A stretch of DNA of 24,939 bases from Bordetella parapertussis (GCA_945868195.1 CAMBLP010000011.1:1-24939), one strand, 5' to 3'. Counted from the first letter of the stretch, positions 8,316 to 16,868 are shown. The notes: a model not told the origin generated them from the letters alone. Made by a program: numbers and translations.

Positions 8316-9113
8316 GTGAGTAGCCGTAGCAGTCAGGATCATCAGGCACGCAAGCGCTTCGGCCAGAATTTTCTGGTCGATGCTGCCGTGGTGGAATCGA
8401 TCGTTCGAGCGATCGCTCCACAAACGGCTGACAATATGGTCGAAATCGGTCCTGGCTTGTCTGCGTTGACCGTACCGCTACTTGAGCGACTTGAGCGCTT
8501 GTCGGTCATTGAGATCGATCGCGATCTTGCGCAGCGACTGCGCGATCGTTTTTCATCCGAGCGACTCAATATTATTGAGGGTGATGCGCTTCAAATCGAT
8601 TTTGCGCAGTTTGGCGACAAGCTTCGGATCGTAGGCAATCTTCCTTACAACATTTCAAGCCCTCTGCTTTTTGCTCTCGTCAGTTGCGCCGAGCAAGTGA
8701 TAGACCAACACTTCATGTTGCAAAGAGAAGTGGTGGATCGGATGGTCGCGCGCGCAGGCGAGTCTGATTACAGCCGTTTGTCCGTCATGCTGCAATATCG
8801 CTATCGCATTCAAAAGCTTTTCGATGTTTTGCCCGAGGCCTTTGACCCACCACCGCGCGTGACATCAGCCATTGTGCGAATGATTCCCTTGGGGGCTGAA
8901 CGATTGCGCGCTCAAAGTGACGCGCTGTTTGCGCGAGTCGTTCAGCGTGCCTTTTCTCAGCGTCGCAAAATGTTGCGCGGTGTATTGAGTGAGTGGACGA
9001 CGCTGATCCCTTGGGAGAATTTGGGTATCGAGCCCACTTGGCGTGCCGAGCAGGTCTCCGTTACCGGTTTTATCGGTATCACCGATGCACTGTGGCAAGC
9101 TGGCGAGCGCTAA
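8316..9113 (+). CDS. rsmA: 16S rRNA (adenine(1518)-N6/adenine(1519)-N6)-dimethyltransferase
   Basis: A 265-residue KsgA/RsmA-family methyltransferase that dimethylates two adjacent adenines near the 3' end of 16S rRNA during 30S maturation. Visible motifs are the leader RKRFGQNFL (12-20), the SAM-binding [10 protein letters not shown] (43-52), the acidic EIDRD (66-70), EGDAL (88-92) and the catalytic NLPYN (108-112). The C-terminal helical domain is complete. The start is GTG at 8316, six bases after the surA stop, with only a weak Shine-Dalgarno sequence inside the surA end; no other NTG suits. The usual lptD-surA-pdxA-rsmA order of E. coli lacks pdxA here. It converges on glycerate kinase with only 13 bases between stops. 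Confidence 0.97.
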   Translation: MSSRSSQDHQARKRFGQNFLVDAAVVESIVRAIAPQTADNMVEIGPGLSALTVPLLERLERLSVIEIDRDLAQRLRDRFSSERLNIIEGDALQIDFAQFGDKLRIVGNLPYNISSPLLFALVSCAEQVIDQHFMLQREVVDRMVARAGESDYSRLSVMLQYRYRIQKLFDVLPEAFDPPPRVTSAIVRMIPLGAERLRAQSDALFARVVQRAFSQRRKMLRGVLSEWTTLIPWENLGIEPTWRAEQVSVTGFIGITDALWQAGER

Positions 9114-9126
9114 ATCCTGAGCTTTA

Positions 9127-10269
9127 TTATTTTGAGGCGTTTTTAGCTGAGAGCCAAAGCCTGAGAATGTCCTGCGCACGGTCTTTCAAGAGTTGTTCAG
9201 CATTGGCGCATGCTTGTTCAAGTGACATCGGACCTGAAGTCAAGCTAAACGCGGCAACGATCCCGGTTTGATACAAAGCCTGATAGCCCTCTCCTAGCGA
9301 GCCTGCGATGGCGATCACAGGTACGCCCGCAGCTTGGGCAATTTTGGCGACACCCATAGGTGTTTTGCCATGTAGCGTTTGCGCATCCATCCGACCTTCG
9401 CCGGTAATGACTAACTGTGCGTCCTCAATCGCCAAGGCGAGTCCGCCAAGCTCAGCGACGACCTCTACTCCTGGACGAAAACGTGCTTGCATCCATGCGC
9501 GAGCGGCAAACCCCAAACCACCCGCTGCACCGGCGCCGGGTGCCAGGCGATGATCCTCACTGAGGGCGTCGGCGCACTGATCCGCGAAATGCGCCAGCGC
9601 TGCATCAAGTATCTGGACTTGTTCGGGTGTTGCACCTTTTTGAGGTCCAAAAATTGCTGAGGCTCCTTTGGGGCCGCACAGAGGATTGTTTACATCTGAA
9701 GCGATGGTGACTTGTATGTCTTTGAGCCTAGCGTCTAAAAAGCGACTGTCGATGCGTGCGAGGTTGCTAAGCGCGGCACCGCCTGGTGCGAGCGGATTGC
9801 CTTGTGCATCTAACAGCTCTAGGCCGAGCGCCTGGAGCATGCCTGCGCCCGCGTCGTTGGTAGCGGAGCCTCCTAGGCCGAGGACAATGTGTTTCGCACC
9901 AAGATCCAGTGCGTGGCGAATGAGTTGACCGACGCCAAAACTGCTGGCGCGCAAGGGGTCACGCTCAGCCACCGCGATATGTTCCAAACCCGCTGCGCAG
10001 GCCATTTCGATGATCGCGATCTTGCCCGGAAGCCAACCCCACTGCGCCTGGATCGGACGACCTAGCGCATCCTCGACAACATTGACGCGTGGCTCGCCAC
10101 CCGTTGCGGCCAAAATCGCTTCGACCGTGCCTTCGCCGCCATCGGCCATCGGAATACACACGCAGTGCACTTCGGGGGCGGCTTGGATCAACCCCTGGGC
10201 GATCGCCGCGGCAACCTTGGGCGCAGACAGGGACTCTTTAAAGGAGTCGGGGGCGATGACGATTTTCAT
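9127..10269 (-). CDS. glxK: Glycerate kinase (GlxK/GarK family)
   Basis: A 380-residue class II glycerate kinase (family PF02595) that phosphorylates D-glycerate, normally giving 2-phosphoglycerate and linking glyoxylate or tartronate semialdehyde metabolism to glycolysis. Visible are the N-terminal APDSFKESLSA (6-16), the glycine-rich ADGGEGT (42-48), the GLGGSATNDAGAGM loop (131-144), SDVNNPLCGPKGA (191-203) and the late TGEGRMDAQT (about 285-295). Length matches the family. It follows gloA with a four-base gap, so the two form an operon. The symbol is by family; GarK and GlxK cannot be told apart here, and no glyoxylate carboligase or tartronate semialdehyde reductase lies in the window. 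Confidence 0.93.
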   Translation of the reverse strand: MKIVIAPDSFKESLSAPKVAAAIAQGLIQAAPEVHCVCIPMADGGEGTVEAILAATGGEPRVNVVEDALGRPIQAQWGWLPGKIAIIEMACAAGLEHIAVAERDPLRASSFGVGQLIRHALDLGAKHIVLGLGGSATNDAGAGMLQALGLELLDAQGNPLAPGGAALSNLARIDSRFLDARLKDIQVTIASDVNNPLCGPKGASAIFGPQKGATPEQVQILDAALAHFADQCADALSEDHRLAPGAGAAGGLGFAARAWMQARFRPGVEVVAELGGLALAIEDAQLVITGEGRMDAQTLHGKTPMGVAKIAQAAGVPVIAIAGSLGEGYQALYQTGIVAAFSLTSGPMSLEQACANAEQLLKDRAQDILRLWLSAKNASK

Positions 10270-10273
10270 GGAT

Positions 10274-10666
10274 TCAGGCAGCTGTCTTTTTTTGAATCAA
10301 CTCGATTTTGTAGCCGTCTGGATCTTCGACAAAGGCGATCACGGTTGTGCCGTGCTTCATCGGACCTGCTTCGCGAGTGACTTTTCCTCCGCGCGCGCGA
10401 ACGAGATCGCATGCTTCGTAGGCGTTGTCGACAGAAAGGGCAATATGGCCATAGCCCGTACCAAGATCATACGATGACGTATCCCAGTTGTAGGTCAGCT
10501 CCAGTGCGGGACCTTCACTTTCATCCTGGTATCCCACAAAGGTATTGGTAAAGCGACCGCTTGGGTACTCGGTGCTGCGAAGCACGCGCATGCCGAGCAC
10601 CTTCGTATAAAACTCAATTGAGCGCTCAAGATTGCCAACGCGCAACATAGTATGCAAAATTCTCAT
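10274..10666 (-). CDS. gloA: Lactoylglutathione lyase (glyoxalase I)
   Basis: A 130-residue glyoxalase I that isomerises the methylglyoxal-glutathione hemithioacetal to S-lactoylglutathione. With ATG at 10666 the four metal ligands are H5, E56, H74 and E122, the same numbering as the E. coli Ni-dependent enzyme, in the contexts RILHTM, ALELTY, GYGHIAL and YKIELI. A longer reading from 10693 would add nine residues, but the strong GAGGAG five bases before 10666 and the matching numbering fix the start. It lies 67 bases after the YgjP-like gene and directly before glxK. The pairing hints at a shared aldehyde/C3-acid detoxification role, which is inference. Confidence 0.96.
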   Translation of the reverse strand: MRILHTMLRVGNLERSIEFYTKVLGMRVLRSTEYPSGRFTNTFVGYQDESEGPALELTYNWDTSSYDLGTGYGHIALSVDNAYEACDLVRARGGKVTREAGPMKHGTTVIAFVEDPDGYKIELIQKKTAA

Positions 10667-10671
10667 GGATG

Positions 10672-10677
10672 CTCCTC
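10672..10677 (-). promoter_or_regulatory. Ribosome-binding site fixing the gloA start
   Basis: GAGGAG on the minus strand, five bases before ATG at 10666. It selects this ATG over an upstream in-frame one at 10693, which would give an N-terminus unlike glyoxalase I. Confidence 0.8.
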
Positions 10678-10733
10678 TATGGATGTGACTCAAACTTGAT
10701 GAATCAATGATAACAACAGTCTGTCGTTGTCAC

Positions 10734-11591
10734 TCAGAGATCGGGGACGTGATCGGGGGTATGTTTTTGCAGCATTTTCTTAGCTTGCTGATAGTCTGGA
10801 TAGAGTTGTTGTACCTCTGACCAGAAGTCCTGGCTGTGATTCATTTCTCTTAAATGCGCCAGCTCATGGGCGATCACATAGTCGATGACCATGGGTGAAA
10901 AGTGAATCAGTCGCCAGTTGAGCATGATATTTCCATCGCTGGTACAGGAGCCCCAGCGCGTTGCGGCAGACGAGAGTCTCCAACGGCTAATCGTCAGGCC
11001 TGTCTTATCCAGAAAATGTTTGATGCGCTGTCCAAACAGAATTTTTGCGCGTGTTTGCAACCAGGCCTGGGTCATATCACGAATGCGGTGCATGTCAGCA
11101 TCGTTGGGCAAGGCAAGCCATAGCCGTTGACCGTGCTCGGGCGCATTGGGGTCACCCTCGAAAAAAGCCGGACCATGCGCACCGTGCGCATCATGCGTGA
11201 CATGCGTGTCAGGCGTGCCGCTGCGCAAGATGATCTTACACCCCATGTACGGAAGCTCGCCGCCAGATTGCCAACGGGTATGGGACATTGCGAGACGTTC
11301 TTTACGCGCTTGCCAGTCTTGCAGCTTGGCTAGAATCCAAGGCATTTTTTCAATGACGGCTGCGTCAATTTGACCCAGGGTGACCCAATTCGGTGCCGTT
11401 ACGCGCAGACCTTCGTCCTGAATCACAAAACCGATACTGCGTCGTCGGGAGCGTAACAAGCTAAAGCCAATCGCTTGATCACCATGATGGACAACGCGCC
11501 ATTTAGCACCGAGCGGAATAGTTTCAGGCGCGATGGTCCATCCAGGTTTTGGTGTGTCTGCATCAGAAAGCAAAAGCTCGAGCTGGCTCAT
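10734..11591 (-). CDS. YgjP-like zinc metallohydrolase (DUF45 family)
   Basis: A 285-residue protein with the zinc-metallopeptidase motif HELAH (H242, E243, H246) and the downstream NHSQDFW carrying a likely third ligand H252. This is the signature of the YgjP-like/DUF45 family (PF01863). The family also shows here as RWGSC (213-217) and LNWRLIHF (224-231) before the active site. The catalytic domain is C-terminal, and the N-terminal half contains the beta-rich RSRRRSIGF and LPYMGCKI segments common to the family. No biochemical function is firmly established for YgjP, so peptidase activity is only inferred from the motif. A histidine-bearing 9-base tandem repeat lies in the middle. The ATG overlaps the plsC stop (ATGA). 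Confidence 0.88.
   Translation of the reverse strand: MSQLELLLSDADTPKPGWTIAPETIPLGAKWRVVHHGDQAIGFSLLRSRRRSIGFVIQDEGLRVTAPNWVTLGQIDAAVIEKMPWILAKLQDWQARKERLAMSHTRWQSGGELPYMGCKIILRSGTPDTHVTHDAHGAHGPAFFEGDPNAPEHGQRLWLALPNDADMHRIRDMTQAWLQTRAKILFGQRIKHFLDKTGLTISRWRLSSAATRWGSCTSDGNIMLNWRLIHFSPMVIDYVIAHELAHLREMNHSQDFWSEVQQLYPDYQQAKKMLQKHTPDHVPDL
11174..11218 (-). repeat. Five imperfect 9-base tandem repeats inside the YgjP-like gene
   Basis: On the plus strand five 9-base units of the form CATGCGNNN run in direct order (11174, 11183, 11192, 11201, 11210), with one or two changes per unit. Read on the minus strand they encode a stretch with histidines every third residue (H130, H133, H136, H139) in a loop before the conserved LWLALP strand. 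The length keeps the frame, so unit gain or loss would be tolerated. Confidence 0.75.
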
Positions 11592-12334
11592 GATTGCTGT
11601 GGATAGCGCTCAGGATTTAGGCGCTGCATTTCGGCTTCGATCCACGCTTGCACGCGCTCATTGAGCTCCTCGGGCGTGAGACCGATGGATTGAATAGCTG
11701 GACCAATTGAGACAGTGATACAGCCTGGCTTTTTGATAAACGCATTGCGTGGCCAGCACTCACCGGCGTTCAGGGCAATTGGGATCACCGGTGCACCGGT
11801 GCGTGTGGCAAGTAAGGCGCCGCCCATTTTGAAGCGTCCAGTTTTTCCTGGCGCAATGCGCGTGCCCTCTGGAAACAGAATAGGCCATCGCCCTTCGTCT
11901 AAACGCTGCTGACCGACTTTGACGACTTGTTCGAACGCATCGCGTCCATTGCTGCGGTCGATGGGGATCATGGCGAGCAAAGCCAACCCCCAGCCGAAAA
12001 ACGGCACGCGATGTAACTCGCGCTTGTAGACGAAGCAGACCTCGCGTGGCAGATAGGCAGGTAAAAAAAGTGTTTCCCAGGCGGACTGATGTTTAGACAA
12101 CACAATCCCCGGACCATCCGGAAGATTTTCCCAGCCTTTGACTTGCCACCGAACGCCGCAGATCACCCGCGCGCCCCAAATCGTCATTCTTGGCCAGCCC
12201 ATTGTCAGTTTGTAGCGCCAGTGCAAGGGCAAGGGTGACCAGACCATGCAAGCGAACGCGTAGGGGATCACCGTGACCACCAAGAGCAAGGTGAAGAGCG
12301 TCGCGCGCGTGACAAGAGCGAGTTTATTGAGCAT
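11588..12334 (-). CDS. plsC: 1-acyl-sn-glycerol-3-phosphate acyltransferase
   Basis: A 248-residue membrane-bound acyltransferase that converts lysophosphatidic acid to phosphatidic acid in phospholipid synthesis. It has an N-terminal hydrophobic helix (about 9-31), acyltransferase block I as KHQSAWE (81-87), block II around PIDRSNG (124-130), block III FPEGTR (154-159) and block IV VIPIALNAG. Block I is HX4E rather than the textbook HX4D; E87 takes the acidic place. The predicted start overlaps the end of gmhB by 11 bases, and the stop overlaps the start of the YgjP-like gene by 4 bases, so translation is likely coupled along the glyQ operon. Confidence 0.93.
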   Translation of the reverse strand: MLNKLALVTRATLFTLLLVVTVIPYAFACMVWSPLPLHWRYKLTMGWPRMTIWGARVICGVRWQVKGWENLPDGPGIVLSKHQSAWETLFLPAYLPREVCFVYKRELHRVPFFGWGLALLAMIPIDRSNGRDAFEQVVKVGQQRLDEGRWPILFPEGTRIAPGKTGRFKMGGALLATRTGAPVIPIALNAGECWPRNAFIKKPGCITVSIGPAIQSIGLTPEELNERVQAWIEAEMQRLNPERYPQQS

Positions 12335-12866
12335 GTGAAAGTATTTTTTCTACTGCCTCAGCCAGATTTGCAACGACTTGCGTGTTGGGTGGAAGCTTGC
12401 CTTGCTTGAGGGTTTTCGGACCATTGCCCGTTTGCACCAACCAAGGACGGCAACCGGCCGTTGCGCCTGCTTGAATATCTCTGAGTGAGTCACCAACCGT
12501 GGGTACCTCGCTCAGGTCGACATCGTAGCGTCTGGCGATATCGTGAAACAGTCCGGGTAGAGGTTTGCGACACACGCAGCCGTCCTCAGGCCCATGCGGA
12601 CAGACAAAGATCGCATCCACGGCGCCGTTCAATTGTGCGAGCTCTTTGCGCAATTTCAGATGGATCGCTGTCAGGGCAGAGATGTCGAACAGGCCTCGCG
12701 CGAGACCGGACTGATTGGATGCAATCGCCACGATCCAGCCAGCTTGGTGCAGTCGCGCGATCGCTTGCAAACTGCCTGGGAGCGGATGCCATTCGTCCGG
12801 ACTTTTGATGTAGTCCGGACTATCCTGGTTAATCACGCCATCACGGTCGAGGATGATGAGTTTCAT
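12324..12866 (-). CDS. gmhB: D-glycero-beta-D-manno-heptose 1,7-bisphosphate 7-phosphatase
   Basis: A 180-residue HAD-superfamily phosphatase acting in ADP-heptose synthesis for the LPS inner core. The nucleophile and acid/base are D7 and D9 in LDRDGVIN, followed by SNQSGLARG (50-58), a structural zinc site C89, H91, C97, C99 (CPHGPEDGCVCRKP) and the late VGDSLRDIQAG. The zinc loop is shorter than in E. coli GmhB, where more residues separate the histidine from the second cysteine pair. Its ATG overlaps the glyS stop (ATGA), tying an LPS gene to glycyl-tRNA synthetase. The rest of the heptose pathway is not in the window. Confidence 0.93.
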   Translation of the reverse strand: MKLIILDRDGVINQDSPDYIKSPDEWHPLPGSLQAIARLHQAGWIVAIASNQSGLARGLFDISALTAIHLKLRKELAQLNGAVDAIFVCPHGPEDGCVCRKPLPGLFHDIARRYDVDLSEVPTVGDSLRDIQAGATAGCRPWLVQTGNGPKTLKQGKLPPNTQVVANLAEAVEKILSHAQ

Positions 12867-14995
12867 GGTGCGAGTCTGGAAATGTCGGCGACTTGGTTCA
12901 TCAAGCGATGCAGTTGCGCGAGTAGGGCGAGACGATTTAGGCGTACGTCATGATCTTCGGCCATGACCATGATGTCATTGAAAAACGTGTCGACGGCCGC
13001 CCGCGTTTGCGCCAGCGTCGCCAAGGCGGCTTTGTAGTCCCCCGAGTCGAATTGTTTCTGCGCCACGGGTTGCACCGACGCAATACTTTTTGCGAGAGCT
13101 TGTTCGGCCGGCTCGGTCAGCAGAGATGGATTGACCGCAGGCAGGGCGCCTTCGATTTTTTTCAGCAAATTACCGATACGTTTGTTTGCTGCAGCCAGAC
13201 TCGCGGCATCCGGGCTTTGAGCAAAAGTCTCGGCCGCCTGCACGCGGGCAGGAATTTGGTGAAGAGGTGGCGCAAGTGCCAGCACGGCTTCGACAGCATT
13301 GCGATCATAGTGATTGATGAGTTGATGACGCAGTCGCTCGATGATAAAGGTTTGCACTTCATGGACGGTATCGGCTTGAAGTGCATCAGCGGCAAAGGTG
13401 TCCGCGGATGCTTGTAATAGACCATGCAGTGTGAGTGGACCGTCTTGTTGGATGTTTAGCACAGTGCCGGCGGTCAGTTGTTCAAAGGCACTGATCAGAC
13501 CGAGTGCCGCGCGGCGCAAGCCAAATGGATCACGCTCGCCGGTTGGAGCCAGACCAATCCCCCAGATACCCACGAGTGTTTCGGCGCGTTCGGCCATAAA
13601 CAGCACTGTTGCGGTCAGGTCGTTTGGTTTGACTGGGGTCTCGAGCCTGATGCGATATTGTCCAGCCAAGGCTTCGACCACGCTAGGGGACTCGTTGTCA
13701 CCCCGCGCATAGTAAGCACCCATGATGCCTTGCAGCTCAGGAAACTCGCCGACCATGTTGGTATTGAGATCGGCTTTAGCCAGCAATGCCGCGCGTTCGC
13801 ATTCGGCGACATTCGCGCCAAGGGTTCGTGCCAGCCAGGCAGCGATCTTTTGTACCCGAGTCGTGCGTTCAAGCTGGGTCCCCAGCTTGTTGTGATACAC
13901 AATTGCGCTGAGCTGGTCGACGCGCGAGGCCAGTGGGATTTTGCGGTCGGTTTCGAAAAAGAACTCTGCATCGGCCAGGCGAGGGCGGATCACGCGCTCA
14001 TTGCCCTCGATGATCGCCGCGGGTGTGTCAGTCGGCATATTGCTGACAATCAGAAACTGATTGGTGAGCTTGCCTGTAGCGGGATCAAAAAGTGGAAAAT
14101 ATTTTTGATTCAGACGCATGGTTAGAATCAGGCATTCTTGAGGCACAGTCAGAAAACGTTCTTCGAAGGTCCCGACGTAGACGACGGGCGCTTCGACAAG
14201 TGCGGTGACCTCGTCCAATAAAGCAGGGACTTCTGGATCTTGACCGAGAGAAGCGTTGAGACGAGAGGCCTGTGCGTCGAGCAAGGCCTTGATTTGCGTA
14301 CGACGTGCATCAAAGGATGCGACCACTCGGCCAGTCTGAGTAAGTTGAGTCTCGTAGCTATCCGCGCTTGTGATCGCGATCGGACCAGGATGAAGAAAGC
14401 GGTGGCCATGCGTCACACGACCCGCGGTCAATCCTAAAATTTGGGCTGGAACGATCTCGTCACCAAACAGCGTGACCAGGGCATGCGCAGGGCGGACAAA
14501 TTTGACCGAGGTCTGGCCATCGGCGAGCTGGTATTTCATGACCTTGGGAATGGGCAGTCCCGCGAGGGTCGCTTCAATGGCGGCTTGCAACACCTCGGCG
14601 AGTTTGGCGCCCGGCGCGGTACCGCTGGCGACGAGGTAGTCTTGTTTGCCGTCGGATTCGCGCCCAAGCTGGCTGACATCCATGTGCTCCCAGCCCTTTG
14701 CGGCGAGCTTTTTGAGCAGAGCAGGAGTCGCTGCGCCTGAGGCATCGAGGCCGACCTTGACGGGCATCAGCTTTTCAGAAAATGCTTGCTCGGGGGCCAC
14801 ATCTTGAACTTGAGTCAGTCTGACTCCCAGGTGTCTAGGCGAGGCAAAAGCGACGATCGTATTTTCTTTCCCAATCAGTCCATGTTGAGCTAGGGCGGCA
14901 CAAAGGCCGTCGGCAAAAGCCTGACCGAGCTTTGGTAGGGCTTTGGGAGGAAGTTCTTCGGTAAAGAGTTCAACAAGCAAGGGGCGCGTGATCAT
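12863..14995 (-). CDS. glyS: Glycine--tRNA ligase beta subunit
   Basis: The 710-residue beta subunit of bacterial heterotetrameric glycyl-tRNA synthetase, which supplies tRNA recognition. It begins with [17 protein letters not shown], characteristic of GlyS, continues with the [17 protein letters not shown] segment (about 290) and ends with the helical DALR-type anticodon-binding region (DHDVRLNRL near residue 690). Length is slightly above the usual 690 or so, with no visible break. The ATG overlaps the glyQ stop (ATGA), as expected for equimolar subunits, and the stop overlaps gmhB in the same manner. Confidence 0.97.
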   Translation of the reverse strand: MITRPLLVELFTEELPPKALPKLGQAFADGLCAALAQHGLIGKENTIVAFASPRHLGVRLTQVQDVAPEQAFSEKLMPVKVGLDASGAATPALLKKLAAKGWEHMDVSQLGRESDGKQDYLVASGTAPGAKLAEVLQAAIEATLAGLPIPKVMKYQLADGQTSVKFVRPAHALVTLFGDEIVPAQILGLTAGRVTHGHRFLHPGPIAITSADSYETQLTQTGRVVASFDARRTQIKALLDAQASRLNASLGQDPEVPALLDEVTALVEAPVVYVGTFEERFLTVPQECLILTMRLNQKYFPLFDPATGKLTNQFLIVSNMPTDTPAAIIEGNERVIRPRLADAEFFFETDRKIPLASRVDQLSAIVYHNKLGTQLERTTRVQKIAAWLARTLGANVAECERAALLAKADLNTNMVGEFPELQGIMGAYYARGDNESPSVVEALAGQYRIRLETPVKPNDLTATVLFMAERAETLVGIWGIGLAPTGERDPFGLRRAALGLISAFEQLTAGTVLNIQQDGPLTLHGLLQASADTFAADALQADTVHEVQTFIIERLRHQLINHYDRNAVEAVLALAPPLHQIPARVQAAETFAQSPDAASLAAANKRIGNLLKKIEGALPAVNPSLLTEPAEQALAKSIASVQPVAQKQFDSGDYKAALATLAQTRAAVDTFFNDIMVMAEDHDVRLNRLALLAQLHRLMNQVADISRLAP

Positions 14996-15894
14996 GGCTG
15001 TGCCCCTTTGGTTGAGTGCAACATGGGAAAACCTAATTGTTCGCGGGATTCGTAGTAGGCCTGTGCGACCGCACGGGACAGGTTGCGGATACGACCAATA
15101 TACGCGGCGCGTTCGGTGACGCTGATCGCGCCGCGCGCATCCAACATGTTGAAGGTGTGCGCGGCTTTGAGTGTGGCTTCGTAGGCGGGCAGTGCCAGTG
15201 GCACCTCCATCAGGCGTTTGGCGAGCACCTCAAAATCCGTAAAGTGGCGAAACAGCGTCTCGGCATCGGAGTGTTCGAAGTTGTACGTAGACTGCTCGAC
15301 CTCGTTTTGGTGAAACACATCACGATAGAGCACGCGTCCGTTGGAACCCTCTGTCCAGACCAAGTCGTAGACGCTCTCTACGCCCTGGAGGTACATCGCC
15401 AGGCGCTCTAGACCGTAGGTGATTTCGCCGGTTGTCGGGGTGCAGTCCAAACCGCCCACCTGCTGGAAATAGGTGAACTGAGTGACTTCCATCCCATTGA
15501 GCCAGACCTCCCAGCCTAAGCCCCAGGCGCCCAGTGTTGGGTTTTCCCAGTCATCTTCGACAAAGCGGATGTCATGCTCGGTCGGGCGGATACCCAAGGC
15601 TTCAAGCGACCCGATGTAGAGGTCGAGAATGTTTGGTGGAGCGGGCTTGAGGACCACTTGATACTGGTAATAGTGCTGTAAGCGGTTTGGATTTTCTCCA
15701 TAGCGGCCGTCTTTGGGGCGGCGCGAGGGCTGGACGTAAGCGGCGCGCCAGGGCTCGGGGCCAATCGCGCGCAGAAAGGTGGCGGTGTGAGAGGTGCCCG
15801 CGCCAACCTCCATGTCATAAGGCTGGAGCAGGGCGCACCCCTGTTGATCCCAGTACTCCTGCAGGCGCAGGATAATTTGCTGAAAGGTGAGCAT
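14992..15894 (-). CDS. glyQ: Glycine--tRNA ligase alpha subunit
   Basis: The 300-residue alpha subunit that carries the class II catalytic core of glycyl-tRNA synthetase. The N-terminus [17 protein letters not shown], the block [19 protein letters not shown], the segment [20 protein letters not shown] and [17 protein letters not shown] are all diagnostic of GlyQ, with GLERLAMY as the class II motif 3. It is the first gene of the minus-strand string and starts at ATG 15894 with no strong Shine-Dalgarno sequence. The promoter must lie in the 167-base gap shared with the divergent enoyl-CoA hydratase gene. No glycine riboswitch or T-box-like structure was recognised there. Confidence 0.97.
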   Translation of the reverse strand: MLTFQQIILRLQEYWDQQGCALLQPYDMEVGAGTSHTATFLRAIGPEPWRAAYVQPSRRPKDGRYGENPNRLQHYYQYQVVLKPAPPNILDLYIGSLEALGIRPTEHDIRFVEDDWENPTLGAWGLGWEVWLNGMEVTQFTYFQQVGGLDCTPTTGEITYGLERLAMYLQGVESVYDLVWTEGSNGRVLYRDVFHQNEVEQSTYNFEHSDAETLFRHFTDFEVLAKRLMEVPLALPAYEATLKAAHTFNMLDARGAISVTERAAYIGRIRNLSRAVAQAYYESREQLGFPMLHSTKGAQP

Positions 15895-16029
15895 GAAAAT
15901 TTGAACGCATTAAGGGCGAAATAAGCGCTCATTTTAGCTTGGGGGCGAGGTGTGTGCGCACGTAGAGGGGGGTTCTGGAGACTGATTGGGTGTGAATCGC
16001 CTATGATTTAAGAAATTCAGACATATTTA

Positions 16030-16042
16030 GCGAAAATTTCGC
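16030..16042. promoter_or_regulatory. Short inverted repeat upstream of the enoyl-CoA hydratase gene
   Basis: GCGAAA-A-TTTCGC, six-base arms around one base, ends 19 bases before the ATG and just before the AAGGAG ribosome-binding site (16051-16056). It could be an operator or a leader hairpin. It lies in the 167-base gap 15895-16061 between divergent glyQ and the hydratase gene, where a TATGAT hexamer at 16002-16007 is a possible -10 box with no good -35. Confidence 0.35.
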
Positions 16043-16061
16043 CTTTTCCCAAGGAGCCTCC

Positions 16062-16829
16062 ATGTCCAGTTTGGTTAGTGTGGATTTCACCGACGGTATC
16101 CTGATCATTACGATCAATCGCCCTGAGGCGCGTAACGCCATCAGTTTTGAAACCGCTCAGCAACTTTCCGCGGCTTTTGATGAAATGGATGCCCGGGACG
16201 ATGTCAAAATCGGGATCCTGACGGGGGCAGGCGGAACTTTCTGCTCAGGGATGGACTTAAAGGACTTTGCCAAGACGCGCAAGCGTTCATCTGTAGAGGG
16301 CAAGGGTTTTGGCGGGTTGAATGAGGCTCCCCCAAAAAAGCCGCTCATCGCAGCGATCGAGGGCTATGCAGTAGCAGGTGGTTTTGAAATGGTGTTGGCT
16401 TGCGATTTGATTGTTGCCGCCAACAACGCCAAATTTGGTTTGCCCGAGGTCAAGCGAGGACTGGTTGCGGGCGGTGGAGGTTTAGTGCGACTACCGCGTC
16501 AGATTCCTTATCATGTTGCCATGGAGGTTTTGCTGACGGGTGATATGTTCTCGGCCGAACGCGCCTACCAGCTTGGTTTGGTCAATGTGGTCACTGACCC
16601 GGGTCAGGCCTTGTCCGAAGCGATGAAATTAGCTGCCCGAATCTGCGAAAATGGGCCTTTAGCAATTCGTACTGTCAAGGATGTAGTGGTCAAAGGGCTC
16701 GATTTTCCAGTGGCGGACATGTTCAAACTTCAGCGTCCTTTGACGGATCATATTTTCATGTCCGAAGATGCCCGCGAGGGTGCGACGGCGTTTGCGGAAA
16801 AGCGCAAGCCTGCCTGGAAAGGGAAGTGA
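16062..16829 (+). CDS. Enoyl-CoA hydratase/isomerase family protein (crotonase fold)
   Basis: A 255-residue crotonase-fold protein. The CoA-binding and oxyanion-hole segments are CSGMDLK (61-67) and GYAVAGG (101-107). The two glutamates of classic enoyl-CoA hydratase are both present, E109 in GGFE and E129 in GLPEV, 20 residues apart as in rat hydratase (E144, E164). It is therefore competent for water addition to 2-enoyl-CoA in principle, though substrate range is unknown. No thiolase or 3-hydroxyacyl-CoA dehydrogenase is adjacent. It has a strong AAGGAG six bases before the ATG and appears to be a single-gene unit, followed by an 87-base gap before the fumarase gene. It could support the CoA-ligase module further along the window, but lies outside that operon. 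Confidence 0.92.
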   Translation: MSSLVSVDFTDGILIITINRPEARNAISFETAQQLSAAFDEMDARDDVKIGILTGAGGTFCSGMDLKDFAKTRKRSSVEGKGFGGLNEAPPKKPLIAAIEGYAVAGGFEMVLACDLIVAANNAKFGLPEVKRGLVAGGGGLVRLPRQIPYHVAMEVLLTGDMFSAERAYQLGLVNVVTDPGQALSEAMKLAARICENGPLAIRTVKDVVVKGLDFPVADMFKLQRPLTDHIFMSEDAREGATAFAEKRKPAWKGK

Positions 16830-16853
16830 CGGTGCTGAGTGCGTGAGTTGTAT

Positions 16854-16868
16854 TCATAATGATCATTT
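16854..16868. promoter_or_regulatory. Fur-box-like near-palindrome upstream of the fumarase gene
   Basis: The 15 bases here match a 7-1-7 Fur consensus (TGATAAT-N-ATTATCA) at about 10 of 14 positions and centre on the perfect 10-base palindrome AATGATCATT. They lie about 50 bases before the fumarase ATG, inside the 87-base AT-rich gap. An Fe-S enzyme is a sensible iron-response target, but this is a weak match read by eye. Confidence 0.25.

Noticed and set aside
10688..10733. Small inverted repeats (ACAAC/GTTGT and TTGAT/ATCAA) between the YgjP-like gene and gloA, considered as terminator or operator.
   Set aside because: Arms are only five bases, no T-run follows on the minus strand, and such repeats are expected by chance.
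15895..16061. The gap before glyQ examined for a glycine riboswitch or T-box.
   Set aside because: No matching conserved cores or long structured leader were seen.
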